Source of the DNA: Chloroflexota bacterium
GTDB taxonomy: Bacteria; Chloroflexota; Anaerolineae; DTLA01
Assembly: GCA_014360805.1 (NCBI GenBank)
Contig: JACIWU010000024.1
Span: 1-36,296 of the forward strand
DNA: 36,296 nucleotides
Direction of reading: 5' to 3'
Part shown: piece after piece, positions 23,807 through 32,479 of the stretch
Layout of the letters: the number at the start of each line of letters is the position of its first letter
How positions within the stretch are numbered: position 1 is the stretch's first letter
Notes under the pieces: generated by a model
What the model was told of the DNA's origin: nothing
What the model saw: the letters and a program-made list of their open reading frames with translations, nothing else
The model's database searches: none
Made by a program: the position numbers and the translations under genes

Positions 23807-24979
23807 ATGGACTTCACATTTCCCAGAGAGTACGAACTCCTTCGCCGCATGATCCGCGAGTTCGCGCAGAACGAGATCGCGCCCATCGCCGAAGAGATTG
23901 ACGTGGAAGAGAAAGTCCCGATGGACGTCATCCGCAAGGCGGCCAAACTGGGGCTGATGGGCGTGCCCTTCCCGCAGGAATACGGGGGCGCGGGCGCGGG
24001 CGAAATCGGCTACTGCATCCTCATGGAGGAAATCAACAAAGTCTGCGGCTCCACCGCCACCGTCATCGGCGCCCACACCGGCATCGGCGCCATGGCCATC
24101 TACCTGGACGGCACGCCCGAGCAGAAGGAAAAATACCTCACGCCCCTGGCCCGTGGTGAGAAGATCGCCGCCTTCGCCCTCACCGAACCCAACGCCGGCT
24201 CCGATGCCGCGGCCATCCAGACCCGCGCCGTGCGCGACGGCGACAACTACATCCTCAACGGCACGAAAATCTGGATCACCAACGGCGACATCGCCGACAT
24301 CATCACCGTCTTCGCCGTAACCGACCCGGCCCTGGGCGCGCGCGGCGGCGTTACAGCCTTCATCGTGGAGAAGACCTTCCCCGGCTTCCGCGTGGGCACC
24401 AAAGAGACCAAGATGGGCATCCGCGGCTCCTCCACCGCTGAAATCATCTTTGAGGACTGCGTCGTGCCCAAGGAGAACGTCCTGGGCCAGTTTGGCGCGG
24501 GCTTCCTCACGGCCCTGAAGACGCTGGACGTGGGGCGCATCAGCCTGGGCGCAGGCTGCCTGGGCGGCGCGCAAGCGGCCTTGGACGCGGCCATTGACTT
24601 CGCCAAGAACCGCTACCAGTTTGGCCAGCCCATCGCCCAGAAGCAGGCCATCCAGTGGATGATCGCCGACATGGCCACCGAGATTGAAGCTCTGCGTTCG
24701 CTCGTTTACCGCACCGCCTGGATGATGGACTCGGGCAACATGGGCCGCGACTTCAGCACCTACGCCGCCATGTGCAAGGTCTTCGGCTCCGAAGTGTTGG
24801 ACCGCTGCGTGGACAAGTGCGTGCAAATCCACGGAGGCATGGGCTACATGAAGAAGTACCCCGTGGAGCGGATGTACCGCGACGCCCGCATCACCCGCAT
24901 CTTTGAGGGCACCAACGAAATCCAGCGCCTTGTCATCGCCACCAACCTGTTCCGCAAAGTCGGCGTCCGCATCCGCTAG
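23807..24979 (+). CDS. Acyl-CoA dehydrogenase (short-chain type)
   Basis: A 390-residue FAD enzyme oxidising acyl-CoA to 2-enoyl-CoA, or the reverse with an Etf. Visible motifs are AFALTEPNAGSDAAAIQTRA (FAD/substrate loop), ILNGTKIWITNG, and the C-terminal RITRIFEGTNEIQRLVIA with catalytic base Glu367 in the position used by butyryl-CoA and other short-chain dehydrogenases. AAAGGAG lies 8 nt before ATG 23807. It is followed by etfB, its electron partner; with the ferredoxin-type EtfA downstream, a bifurcating Bcd-Etf complex is possible. Confidence 0.92.
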   Translation: MDFTFPREYELLRRMIREFAQNEIAPIAEEIDVEEKVPMDVIRKAAKLGLMGVPFPQEYGGAGAGEIGYCILMEEINKVCGSTATVIGAHTGIGAMAIYLDGTPEQKEKYLTPLARGEKIAAFALTEPNAGSDAAAIQTRAVRDGDNYILNGTKIWITNGDIADIITVFAVTDPALGARGGVTAFIVEKTFPGFRVGTKETKMGIRGSSTAEIIFEDCVVPKENVLGQFGAGFLTALKTLDVGRISLGAGCLGGAQAALDAAIDFAKNRYQFGQPIAQKQAIQWMIADMATEIEALRSLVYRTAWMMDSGNMGRDFSTYAAMCKVFGSEVLDRCVDKCVQIHGGMGYMKKYPVERMYRDARITRIFEGTNEIQRLVIATNLFRKVGVRIR

Positions 24980-25017
24980 AGCGAGCCGCGCAGGAGCAAT
25001 CACCAGGAGGGCCAATT

Positions 25018-25809
25018 ATGAAGATCGTCGTTACAATCAAACAGGTACCCGACACCACCGAGGTCAAACTGGACCCCCGCACCGGCACGCTCATCCGCGA
25101 AGGGGTGCCCAGCATCATCAACCCCGAGGACAAGAACGCGCTGGAAGAGGCGCTGAAACTCAAGGAAAGCCTGGGCGCGCACGTCGTGGTCATCACCATG
25201 GGCCCGCCCCAGGCCGATGACGCGCTGCGCGAGGCCCTGGCCATGGGCGCCGACGAGGCTATCCTCCTGTCGGACCGAGCCTTCGCAGGCGCCGACACCT
25301 GGGCCACCGCCACCACCCTCGGCATGGCCATCAAGAAGATCGGCGACTACGACCTTATCCTGGCCGGCCGCCAGGCCATTGACGGCGACACCGCCCAGGT
25401 AGGCCCCCAGTTGGCCGAATATCTGGGCATCCCCCAGATCACCTACGTAACCGAACTGACGCTCACCGACGGCGGCGTGCGCGCCAAACGCAAACTGGAA
25501 GACGGGTATGAGATCATAGAAGCCCGGCTGCCCGCGCTGCTCACCATCACCAAAGAGGCCAACAAGCCCCGGTATCCCACCGCGCCCGGCATCATCACCG
25601 CCTACCGCGCGCGCCAGGTAACGCTGTGGACATCCCAAGACCTGGGCGCGGAGCCCGGGACGCTGGGACTGGAAGGCTCGCCCACCCAGGTGCGGCGCTC
25701 CTTCAGCCCGCCGGCCAAGGAGCCGGGCGAGACCATCACCGCGCCGCCCGACGAGGCCGCACGGCAAATCCTGAGCCGACTCAGAGCGCGCAACATCATT
25801 CAGGGATGA
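25018..25809 (+). CDS. etfB: Electron transfer flavoprotein beta subunit
   Basis: A 263-residue EtfB. It begins MKIVVTIKQVPDTTEVKLDP, has NPEDKNALEEALKLKE, and carries the nucleotide-binding segment DLILAGRQAIDGDTAQVGPQ with AEYLGIPQITYVTEL. It partners acyl-CoA dehydrogenase encoded 38 nt upstream. Unusually, etfA is not next to it but about 4.9 kb downstream in the same operon. Whether this subunit binds FAD (bifurcating) or AMP cannot be decided by eye. Confidence 0.92.
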   Translation: MKIVVTIKQVPDTTEVKLDPRTGTLIREGVPSIINPEDKNALEEALKLKESLGAHVVVITMGPPQADDALREALAMGADEAILLSDRAFAGADTWATATTLGMAIKKIGDYDLILAGRQAIDGDTAQVGPQLAEYLGIPQITYVTELTLTDGGVRAKRKLEDGYEIIEARLPALLTITKEANKPRYPTAPGIITAYRARQVTLWTSQDLGAEPGTLGLEGSPTQVRRSFSPPAKEPGETITAPPDEAARQILSRLRARNIIQG

Positions 25810-25885
25810 GGCGAGTCCGACGTCTCCGAAGGAACCGCTCGGGCCTCCGGAGTCTCGCGCATCGCACCGCGAAGGGACACAGCGC

Positions 25886-27805
25886 ATGGCAACGGTCATC
25901 GTATCGGCCGCGCGGACGCCTTTCGGGCGTTTTGGCGGCACGCTAAAAGACACGCCCGCGGTGGAACTGGGCGCGTGGGCAATCCGCGCGGCCTGCTCCC
26001 GCGTCGCGCTGGCGCTGGATGAGCGCGATCAGGTCATCCTGGGCCACTGCGTAGGCGGGGGCGTGGGCCAGGTGCCCGCGCGCCAGGCTGCCCTGCGCGC
26101 CGGCGTGCCCGTCGCCGTTGGCGCCATGTCCCTCAACACGGCCTGCACCTCGGCGCTGAACGCCGTCATCTGGGGCGACCTGCTCATCCAGAGCCGCCGC
26201 GCCCGTTGGGTCGTCGCCGGCGGCATGGAGAACATGAGCCAGTCGCCCTACATCCTGCCGCGCGCCCGCTGGGGCTACCGCCTGGGCGACGGCCCCCTCG
26301 TGGACGACCTGACGGCGTCGCTCACCTGCCCGCTGGGGGGCAAGCACATGGGCGACTACGCCAATGACGCCGCCAAAGCCTACGGCATCACGCGGGCCGC
26401 GCAGGACGAATGGGCGCTCCGCAGCCATCGGCGGTACTTCGCCGCCAAAGACGCGGGGTTCTTCCGAGACGAAATCGCGCCGGCCACGGTCAAGGTCGGC
26501 AAGACCGAGACCACCCTGGACACGGACGAGCAGCCCCGCGCCGACACCACGCTGGAGAAACTCGCCGCCCTGCCCCCGGCCTTCTCACCCGAAGGGACGG
26601 TAACGGCAGGCAACGCCCCAGGGCTAAACGACGGCGCGGCGGCCCTTGTCCTCATGGACGAGGCCGACGCCCGCGCGCTGGGCCTGCAACCCCTGGCCTG
26701 GATCGTCGGCGCGGCCCAGGTCTCCGACGAGCCGCCGCGCATCAGCACCGTCCCTGCCGACACCGCCCGAAGGCTTCTCGCCGAGCACGGTCTGCGCCCC
26801 CGCGACGTGGACCTCTGGGAAATCAACGAGGCGTTCGCGGCCGTGCCCCTCATCTGCATCCGCGAACTGGACATTGACCCGGAGCGCGTCAACGTCAACG
26901 GCGGGGCGGTCGCCATCGGCCACCCCGTGGGGGCCACGGGCTCCCGCATCCTCATGACGCTGGCCTACGAGATGCGCCGCCGCGGGGCGGCTCTGGGCGT
27001 CGCCACGCTGTGCGGCGCTGGCGCCAACGGCGCGGCGGTGCTCCTGGCCTCGGATCCGAACGCCGCCAAACCGAAAGCGCGCTCCGCAGCAAGTACCCGC
27101 AAGCGCCCCAACCCCGCCGACGAGAAGCCGAGCGGACCGCCCCCGCTGCGCTTCGCCCTGTTTGATCTGGACCAGACCCTGTACCCCATGAGTTCGGGCC
27201 TCATGGACGAGGTGGGTCGCCTCATCAAGCAGTACATGCGCGAGCGGTGCGGCTTCGCCGAAGGTGAAATCGTCGCCCTGCGCGACCGGTACTTCCGCGA
27301 GTATGGCACCACTCTGCGCGGGCTGATGCTCCACCACAACGTGGACCCCGAAGACTACCTGGCCTACGTCCACAACCTGCCGCTGGAACGGTTCATCGCG
27401 CCGAACCCCGCCCTGGACAAGGCCCTGGCCGCGCTCCCGCTCACCAAGGTCGTGTTCACCAATGCCAGCGAAGCCCATGCCCGGCGGGTGCTCAGCCTCC
27501 TCGGCGTGGAGCGCCACTTCTCCGCCATCATAGACATCAAGGCTGTTCGTTATGTAAACAAGCCGGACCCCGAAGCCTACGAGTTGGCGCTTGCCCTGCT
27601 GGACGCCCGCCCCGAGGAGTGCCTCTTGTTGGACGACACGCCGCGCAACCTGGTGCCTGGGCGCACGATGGGCATGATCACCGTCCTGGTGGGCAGCGAT
27701 GACCCCGACGATGCCCACTTTGCCATCCCGCGTATAGAAGACCTGCCGCGTATCACGGCGCTGCTGGACGGCCGGCTGCCGAGCAAGGGTGAGGGGGCGC
27801 CATGA
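25886..27805 (+). CDS. Thiolase fused to a HAD-family phosphatase
   Basis: A 639-residue fusion. Residues 1-390 are a thiolase with Cys87 (NTACTSALNA), EINEAFAAVP, the histidine of GGAVAIGHPVGATG and the cysteine of TLCGAGANG, all intact. A Pro/Lys/Arg-rich linker spans about 391-420. Residues 421-630 are a HAD hydrolase resembling pyrimidine 5'-nucleotidases: FDLDQTLYP (Asp427, Asp429), VFTNAS, NKPDPEAY and LLLDDTPRN. No ATG, GTG or TTG lies between the linker and motif I in frame, so the HAD part cannot be separately started without losing its catalytic aspartates. The stop overlaps the next ATG. The fused phosphatase might clear nucleotide or CoA-derived by-products (speculative). Confidence 0.88.
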   Translation: MATVIVSAARTPFGRFGGTLKDTPAVELGAWAIRAACSRVALALDERDQVILGHCVGGGVGQVPARQAALRAGVPVAVGAMSLNTACTSALNAVIWGDLLIQSRRARWVVAGGMENMSQSPYILPRARWGYRLGDGPLVDDLTASLTCPLGGKHMGDYANDAAKAYGITRAAQDEWALRSHRRYFAAKDAGFFRDEIAPATVKVGKTETTLDTDEQPRADTTLEKLAALPPAFSPEGTVTAGNAPGLNDGAAALVLMDEADARALGLQPLAWIVGAAQVSDEPPRISTVPADTARRLLAEHGLRPRDVDLWEINEAFAAVPLICIRELDIDPERVNVNGGAVAIGHPVGATGSRILMTLAYEMRRRGAALGVATLCGAGANGAAVLLASDPNAAKPKARSAASTRKRPNPADEKPSGPPPLRFALFDLDQTLYPMSSGLMDEVGRLIKQYMRERCGFAEGEIVALRDRYFREYGTTLRGLMLHHNVDPEDYLAYVHNLPLERFIAPNPALDKALAALPLTKVVFTNASEAHARRVLSLLGVERHFSAIIDIKAVRYVNKPDPEAYELALALLDARPEECLLLDDTPRNLVPGRTMGMITVLVGSDDPDDAHFAIPRIEDLPRITALLDGRLPSKGEGAP

Positions 27806-28587
27806 TGGACAAGACCTGCTCCCTCGCCCAGGCCGTTCGCGCCATCGCGCCCGGCAGCCTCCTCGCCATCGGCGGCCTCATGCTCCACCGCCGCCCTATG
27901 GCCGCCGTGCGCGAGATCATCCGCGCGCGCATCGGCGACCTGACCCTGCTCGGCGCCACGCTGGGGCTGGACGCCGACCTCCTGGTAGGCGCGGGCCTGG
28001 TGCGACGCGTCCGCACGTGCTACTTCGGCCTGGAAGCCTTCGGCCTGGCGCCCATGTTCACCCGCGCAGCCCCGGCAGGCGCGCTGGAAATCGTGGAGGA
28101 GACGGAAACCAGCATCGCTTGCGGCCTGCGCGCTACGCTCGCCCGCGTCGGGTTTATCGCGTCGCCCGCATGGATGGGCACGGACTTCCTGCGCGTGCGG
28201 CCCGACGTGCGCACCGTCGCCGACCCGTACACCGGCGAGACGTGCGTCGCCTTCCCGGCCATCGCCCCCGACGTGGCCCTCATCCATGCCCTGGAAGCCG
28301 ACCCTATGGGCAACGCCATCCTGGGCGGCAACCTGGCCGTGGACTGGGAACTGAGCCTCACGGCGCGAACCGTCATCGTAACGGCCGAGCGCATCGTGCC
28401 GCGTCTGTCGGCCGAGGCCGACCTGCTGGGGCAGCGCGTTACCCATGTGGTGGCCGCGCCCAACGGCGCTGCGCCCACATCCTGCCATCCGCTGTATCCG
28501 CTGGATGCCCAGGCCATCCTCGCCTACGTGGAAACCTGTGCGTCCGACCGATTCCAGGAATACCTGAGCGCGTGGCTGCAAACATGA
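27802..28587 (+). CDS. CoA-transferase-family alpha subunit
   Basis: A 261-residue protein resembling glutaconate CoA-transferase/IpdA alpha subunits: GSLLAIGGLMLHRRPMAAVRE, then EIVEETETSIACGLRATLAR, then PYTGETCVAFPAIAPDVALI and ADPMGNAILGG. The start ATGATG at 27802 overlaps the stop of the thiolase-HAD fusion by 4 nt, and its own stop overlaps the beta subunit start, so the three are translationally coupled. Acidic residues near 99-102 correspond roughly to the region holding the essential glutamate in IpdA-type hydrolases (tentative). Transferase versus hydrolase is discussed with the beta subunit. Confidence 0.85.
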   Translation: MMDKTCSLAQAVRAIAPGSLLAIGGLMLHRRPMAAVREIIRARIGDLTLLGATLGLDADLLVGAGLVRRVRTCYFGLEAFGLAPMFTRAAPAGALEIVEETETSIACGLRATLARVGFIASPAWMGTDFLRVRPDVRTVADPYTGETCVAFPAIAPDVALIHALEADPMGNAILGGNLAVDWELSLTARTVIVTAERIVPRLSAEADLLGQRVTHVVAAPNGAAPTSCHPLYPLDAQAILAYVETCASDRFQEYLSAWLQT

Positions 28588-29426
28588 AACCGGAATTCAC
28601 GCCCGACGAAATCATCGCCACATGCATCAGCCGACGGCTCCGCGATGGCGACATCGTGGTGCAGGGCCTCTCCACGCCCTTGACCCTCGCCGGCTACATC
28701 CTGGCCAAATGTACCCACGCGCCCAACCTGGTGCTGGCCTCGGCGGTGGGCATGGCCGTTACGCTGGACTGGAAGCCGCTGTCGCTCCTGCGCGACGAGG
28801 CCATGTGGCTGGACCGCCCGCTGCGCCGCATGAACTTCCCGTCCATCTGCCGCGAGATTCTGCCCACGCTGGAGCCGCGCGAATTCCTGCGCCCCGCCCA
28901 AGTAGACCCGCGCGGCCATTTCAACAACGTCTGCATCGGCGACTGGCGTCGGCCCCGGCTGCGGCTCCCCGGCTGCGGCGGCATCGCCGACATCACGCCC
29001 ATCTACCGGCGGGTGGAACTCTACGTGCCGCGCCACGACGCCCGCGTCTTCGTGCCGGCGGTGGACTTCATCAGCGGCGTGGGCCACATCCCCGACCGCC
29101 CTCGCGACTGGTATCTGGTCAGCGACCTGGCCACATTTGACCTGGACGAGGGCCAGGTGCGGCTCGTCAGCCTGCACCCGGGCGTGTCATTGGACGACGT
29201 GTGGGCGCGCACGGGCTTTCCGCTACGGGTGGCCAGCCCGCTATCGGAAACCCCGCCGCCCACCGCCGAAGAGTTGCGCCTGCTCCGAGAGGAGATTGAC
29301 CCGCTCGGCATCCGCAAACTGGAGACCGTGGGCGGGGCCGCGCGGGCCCAATTGTTGAAAGAAATCATCCACCGGGAGATGCACTCTCAACGGCGAGACT
29401 CCCGGCCCTACACCATCACTCAATGA
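28584..29426 (+). CDS. CoA-transferase-family beta subunit, catalytic Glu apparently absent
   Basis: A 280-residue partner of the preceding alpha subunit (GDIVVQGLSTPLTLAGYILA, PGCGGIADI, FISGVGHI, then SLHPGVSLDDVWARTGF). The family I catalytic motif, normally ExG after the NLxL strand, reads NLVLASAVGMAV, with Ala where Glu is expected. Mycobacterial IpdAB is a known pair of this fold lacking that Glu and acting as a ring-opening hydrolase on CoA thioesters, so a hydrolase or lyase role is possible here. ATG 28584 overlaps the alpha stop. My alignment is by eye. Confidence 0.8.
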   Translation: MKPEFTPDEIIATCISRRLRDGDIVVQGLSTPLTLAGYILAKCTHAPNLVLASAVGMAVTLDWKPLSLLRDEAMWLDRPLRRMNFPSICREILPTLEPREFLRPAQVDPRGHFNNVCIGDWRRPRLRLPGCGGIADITPIYRRVELYVPRHDARVFVPAVDFISGVGHIPDRPRDWYLVSDLATFDLDEGQVRLVSLHPGVSLDDVWARTGFPLRVASPLSETPPPTAEELRLLREEIDPLGIRKLETVGGAARAQLLKEIIHREMHSQRRDSRPYTITQ

Positions 29427-29435
29427 GGAGGACCC

Positions 29436-30665
29436 ATGTCGTTACCCGTTCAACCCGTAGAAACCGAAGTTACCACCGACTGGGACGCCAAGTTCGCCGG
29501 CCGCGCCGTCAAGATGACCAGTTCCGTCATCCGCGAACTGCTCAAACTCACCGAGAAGCCCGACATCATCTCGTTCGCAGGCGGGTTGCCCGCCGCCGAA
29601 CTGTTCCCCATCCGCGAGTTCCGCGAGGCATGCGAATACGTCCTCACCACCAACGGCAGCAAGGCGCTCCAGTACGGCGCTACCGAGGGTTACACGCCCC
29701 TGCGCGAGTACCTCTGCGAGAAGATGCAGAAGTACGGCGTCCCCGCCGAGGTGGAAAACATCATCATCACCAACGGCTCGCAGCAGGCGCTGGACCTCAT
29801 CGGGCGCATCTTCCTGGACAAGGGCGATGTCGTCATCACCGAGCGGCCCACCTACCTGGGCGCGCTCCAGGCGTGGCGCGCCTACGAGCCGCAATTCGCA
29901 ACCGTGCCCCTGGACGACGACGGCATGTGCGTGGATGAACTGGAGCCTGTGCTCAAGGCCCACCAGGGCAAGGTCAAGTTCATCTACGTCCTGCCCAACT
30001 TCCACAACCCGGCGGGTACCACGCTCCCGCTGGAGCGCCGCGCAGAACTGGTGCGCCTGGCCGCTAAGTACGGCGTGCCCATCATAGAAGACGACCCCTA
30101 CGGCGAACTGCGCTTTGAGGGCGAGGACATCACGCCCATAGAGACGCTGCACAAGGAGAACGTCATCTACCTGAGCACGTTCTCCAAGACCCTGGCGCCG
30201 GGCATCCGCATCGGCTGGGTTACCGCGCCGTCCAAGATCATCAGCAAACTGGTGCAGGCCAAGCAGGGCGCGGATTTGCACACGGGCGTCTTCGTGCAGA
30301 TGGTGGCTCACGACATCTGCAGCCGCGGCCTGCTACGCGCCCACGTCAAGAAGGTGCGCGAGGCCTACTACGAGCGGCGCAACGCCATGCTCCACGCCAT
30401 GGAGGAGCAGTTCCCCAGCGGCGTAACCTGGACGCGGCCACAGGGCGGCCTATTCCTATGGGTACGCCTGCCCGAGCGGGTCAACACCACCGAGTTCCTG
30501 AAAATCGCATTGGAGGAGAAAGTCGCCTATGTTCCAGGCGCCGCGTTCTACCCGGACGAAGGCGGCCACAACACCATGCGCCTCAACTTCTCCTACTGCC
30601 GTCCGGAAATGATCCGCGAAGGCATCCAGCGCCTGGCCCGCGCCATCATGCGCGAATTCGGATGA
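29436..30665 (+). CDS. PLP-dependent aminotransferase, class I/II (2-aminoadipate/aromatic type)
   Basis: A 409-residue fold-type I aminotransferase. It has ISFAGGLPAAELFP and LQYGATEGYTPLREYL, typical of the LysN/2-aminoadipate branch. Further on are NGSQQALDLIGR, PNFHNPAGTT, DDPYGELRF, the PLP lysine Lys251 in STFSKTLAPGIRIGW, and MRLNFSY with the carboxylate-binding arginine. It would link amino acids and 2-oxo acids to the acyl-CoA pathway, for example by feeding branched or aromatic 2-oxo acids. ATG 29436 has GAGGAGG 4-5 nt upstream, 10 nt after the CoA-transferase-like stop. Confidence 0.9.
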   Translation: MSLPVQPVETEVTTDWDAKFAGRAVKMTSSVIRELLKLTEKPDIISFAGGLPAAELFPIREFREACEYVLTTNGSKALQYGATEGYTPLREYLCEKMQKYGVPAEVENIIITNGSQQALDLIGRIFLDKGDVVITERPTYLGALQAWRAYEPQFATVPLDDDGMCVDELEPVLKAHQGKVKFIYVLPNFHNPAGTTLPLERRAELVRLAAKYGVPIIEDDPYGELRFEGEDITPIETLHKENVIYLSTFSKTLAPGIRIGWVTAPSKIISKLVQAKQGADLHTGVFVQMVAHDICSRGLLRAHVKKVREAYYERRNAMLHAMEEQFPSGVTWTRPQGGLFLWVRLPERVNTTEFLKIALEEKVAYVPGAAFYPDEGGHNTMRLNFSYCRPEMIREGIQRLARAIMREFG

Positions 30666-30738
30666 GAGGCTATCCGCGAGCGCCCCTGCGCGTTCGCACC
30701 GTTGATCCCACCAACTACTGCCAGCGAGGAGGTCAAGG

Positions 30739-31941
30739 ATGGAACTGAAGGTCATTGAGGAAAAATGCACAGCGTGTGGCACCTGCCAGATGGTCTGCCC
30801 ATTTGGAGCCATTGAGGTCAAGGGCAACGTGGTCGTCGTGTACGAGACGTGCGTCTCCTGCGGCATCTGCGTGGAGGCCTGCCCCGAGCAGGCGCTGGTC
30901 CTGGGCGAAATGCCCACCACCGGCGTGCGCCTGAGCGACTACCGCAACGTGTGGGTCTTCGCCGAGCAGCGCGACGGCATGCTGACCAAAGTGGCCCGCC
31001 AACTCTTGGGCAAGGCCCGCGAACTCGCCGACACCCTGGGCGCCAAGGCTATCGCCGTGCTCCTGGGCCACAACGTGGACAACCTGGCCCAGGAACTCAT
31101 CTGGTACGGGGCCGACGAGGTGCTCCTGGCCGATCACCCGTTGCTGGAACACTACCGCACCGACGCTTACACCAAGGTTTTCGCCAACTTGGTGCAGGAG
31201 AAGAAGCCGGAGATCGTCCTGTTCGGCGCGACCCACATCGGCCGCGACCTGGCCCCGCGCGTGGCCCAGCGCCTTCACACCGGCCTCACCGCCGACTGCA
31301 CCGGCCTGGACATAGACGAGAGCGAGCGACTCCTGCTCCAGACCCGACCGGCCTTCGGCGGCAACATCATGGCCACCATCGCCTGCCCGCGCCACCGCCC
31401 GCAGATGGCCACCGTGCGCCCTGGCGTCATGCGCGCCCTGCCCGAGGACAAGACCCGCACCGGCGAGATCACCCGCGTGGACGTGGACCTGTCGGAGAGC
31501 GACCTGATGACGAAGATCCTGGAAGTCATCAAGGAGGGCAAACACACCGTGGACCTGGAAGAGGCCAAAGTCATCGTAACGGGCGGGCGCGGCCTGGGTG
31601 GCCCCGACGGGTTCAAACTCATTGAGCAACTGGCCACCGTCCTAGGCGGGGCCGTCGGCGCTTCCCGCGCGGCCGTGGACGCGGGCTGGATCTCCCATGA
31701 CCATCAAGTGGGCCAGACCGGCAAGACCGTGCACCCCGAACTCTACATCGCCTGTGGGGTGTCGGGAGCCATCCAGCACCAGGCCGGCATGAAGGACGCC
31801 AAGTACATCATCGCCATCAACAAAGACCCGTCGGCGCCCATCTTCCAGATTGCCGACTTTGGCGTGGTGGGCGACCTGTACAAGGTCATCCCAGCCCTCA
31901 TCAAGGAGATTGAGGCAGCCACCGCAGGAACCGCTGTGTAA
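30739..31941 (+). CDS. etfA: EtfA with N-terminal two-cluster ferredoxin domain
   Basis: A 400-residue fusion. Residues 1-60 hold two [4Fe-4S] motifs (Cys10/13/16/20 and Cys38/41/44/48: [12 protein letters not shown] and [12 protein letters not shown]). About 67-400 is EtfA, ending with the FAD-binding segment [38 protein letters not shown] and [12 protein letters not shown]. Ferredoxin-bearing EtfA is known from bifurcating Etf systems such as caffeyl-CoA and lactate dehydrogenase complexes, so reduced ferredoxin may be an extra donor/acceptor. ATG 30739 has GAGGAGG upstream. Its partner etfB is far upstream at 25018. Confidence 0.92.
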   Translation: MELKVIEEKCTACGTCQMVCPFGAIEVKGNVVVVYETCVSCGICVEACPEQALVLGEMPTTGVRLSDYRNVWVFAEQRDGMLTKVARQLLGKARELADTLGAKAIAVLLGHNVDNLAQELIWYGADEVLLADHPLLEHYRTDAYTKVFANLVQEKKPEIVLFGATHIGRDLAPRVAQRLHTGLTADCTGLDIDESERLLLQTRPAFGGNIMATIACPRHRPQMATVRPGVMRALPEDKTRTGEITRVDVDLSESDLMTKILEVIKEGKHTVDLEEAKVIVTGGRGLGGPDGFKLIEQLATVLGGAVGASRAAVDAGWISHDHQVGQTGKTVHPELYIACGVSGAIQHQAGMKDAKYIIAINKDPSAPIFQIADFGVVGDLYKVIPALIKEIEAATAGTAV

Positions 31942-31951
31942 TGCTACGTAA

Positions 31952-31986
31952 CACGTGCGACGCACCTGCGCGGTGCGTCGCACGTG
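31952..31986. repeat. 15-bp perfect hairpin after etfA with TGCGTCGCA repeats
   Basis: CACGTGCGACGCACC (31952-31966) pairs perfectly with GGTGCGTCGCACGTG (31972-31986), loop TGCGC. The core 9-mer TGCGTCGCA occurs three times on the plus strand before 32040, plus once as its complement. Without a U-tract it may be a REP-like element or the operon's 3' boundary. Confidence 0.6.
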
Positions 31987-32068
31987 AAGGTTGAACTGCA
32001 CATGCGCAGTGCGTCGCATGGGTGCGATGCGTCGCAAGGGGAATCCATCAGCAAGGAGGCCACGCGCC

Positions 32069-32479
32069 GTGGCGGAAACCGTAACCCGCCTCCGCGTTCG
32101 GTACGCCGAAACGGACGCCATGGGGATCGTCCACCATTCGGCATACGCCGTCTGGTTTGAGGCTGGACGGACCGATTTCTTCCGCGCCGCCGGCCTCGCC
32201 TATGCCGAGTGTGAAGCCAGGGGCATCTTCCTGCCCGTTACCGAACTGTACGCGCGCTTCTCGCACCCAGCCTTCTACGACGAGGAGGTGACGATCTGCA
32301 CGCGCCTCGCCGAACTCCGAAGCCGCGGCATCACCTTCCGCTACGAGGTGCGTAACGCCGCCGACCTACTCCTTGCCACGGGCCACACCCGCCACATTTG
32401 CGTCACCAAGAACCGAGAAGTTCAGTCCATCCCTATATGGCTTCGTCAAATCCTAGCCGGAGGGGCCAGCGCTCTATGA
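32069..32479 (+). CDS. 4-hydroxybenzoyl-CoA/acyl-CoA thioesterase (hot-dog fold), first copy
   Basis: A 136-residue YbgC/FadM-like thioesterase. RVRYAETDAMGIVHHSAYAV holds the catalytic aspartate, followed by WFEAGRTDF, RFSHPAFYDEEVTI and GITFRYEV. GTG 32069 is chosen for its AAGGAGG 9 nt upstream; earlier ATG codons sit in the repeat hairpin region. The His-His in place of Tyr-Tyr after the Asp differs from the next copy. It hydrolyses acyl-CoA in the family and is likely tied to the acyl-CoA pathway upstream. Coupled to the next gene by ATGA. Confidence 0.88.
   Translation: MAETVTRLRVRYAETDAMGIVHHSAYAVWFEAGRTDFFRAAGLAYAECEARGIFLPVTELYARFSHPAFYDEEVTICTRLAELRSRGITFRYEVRNAADLLLATGHTRHICVTKNREVQSIPIWLRQILAGGASAL

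Noticed and set aside
22916-25015. 699-residue open frame on the minus strand opposite hydratase and acyl-CoA dehydrogenase
   Set aside because: Its composition is Gly/Ala/His/Val-rich with no motif, and it spans two well-defined genes and the hairpin between them.
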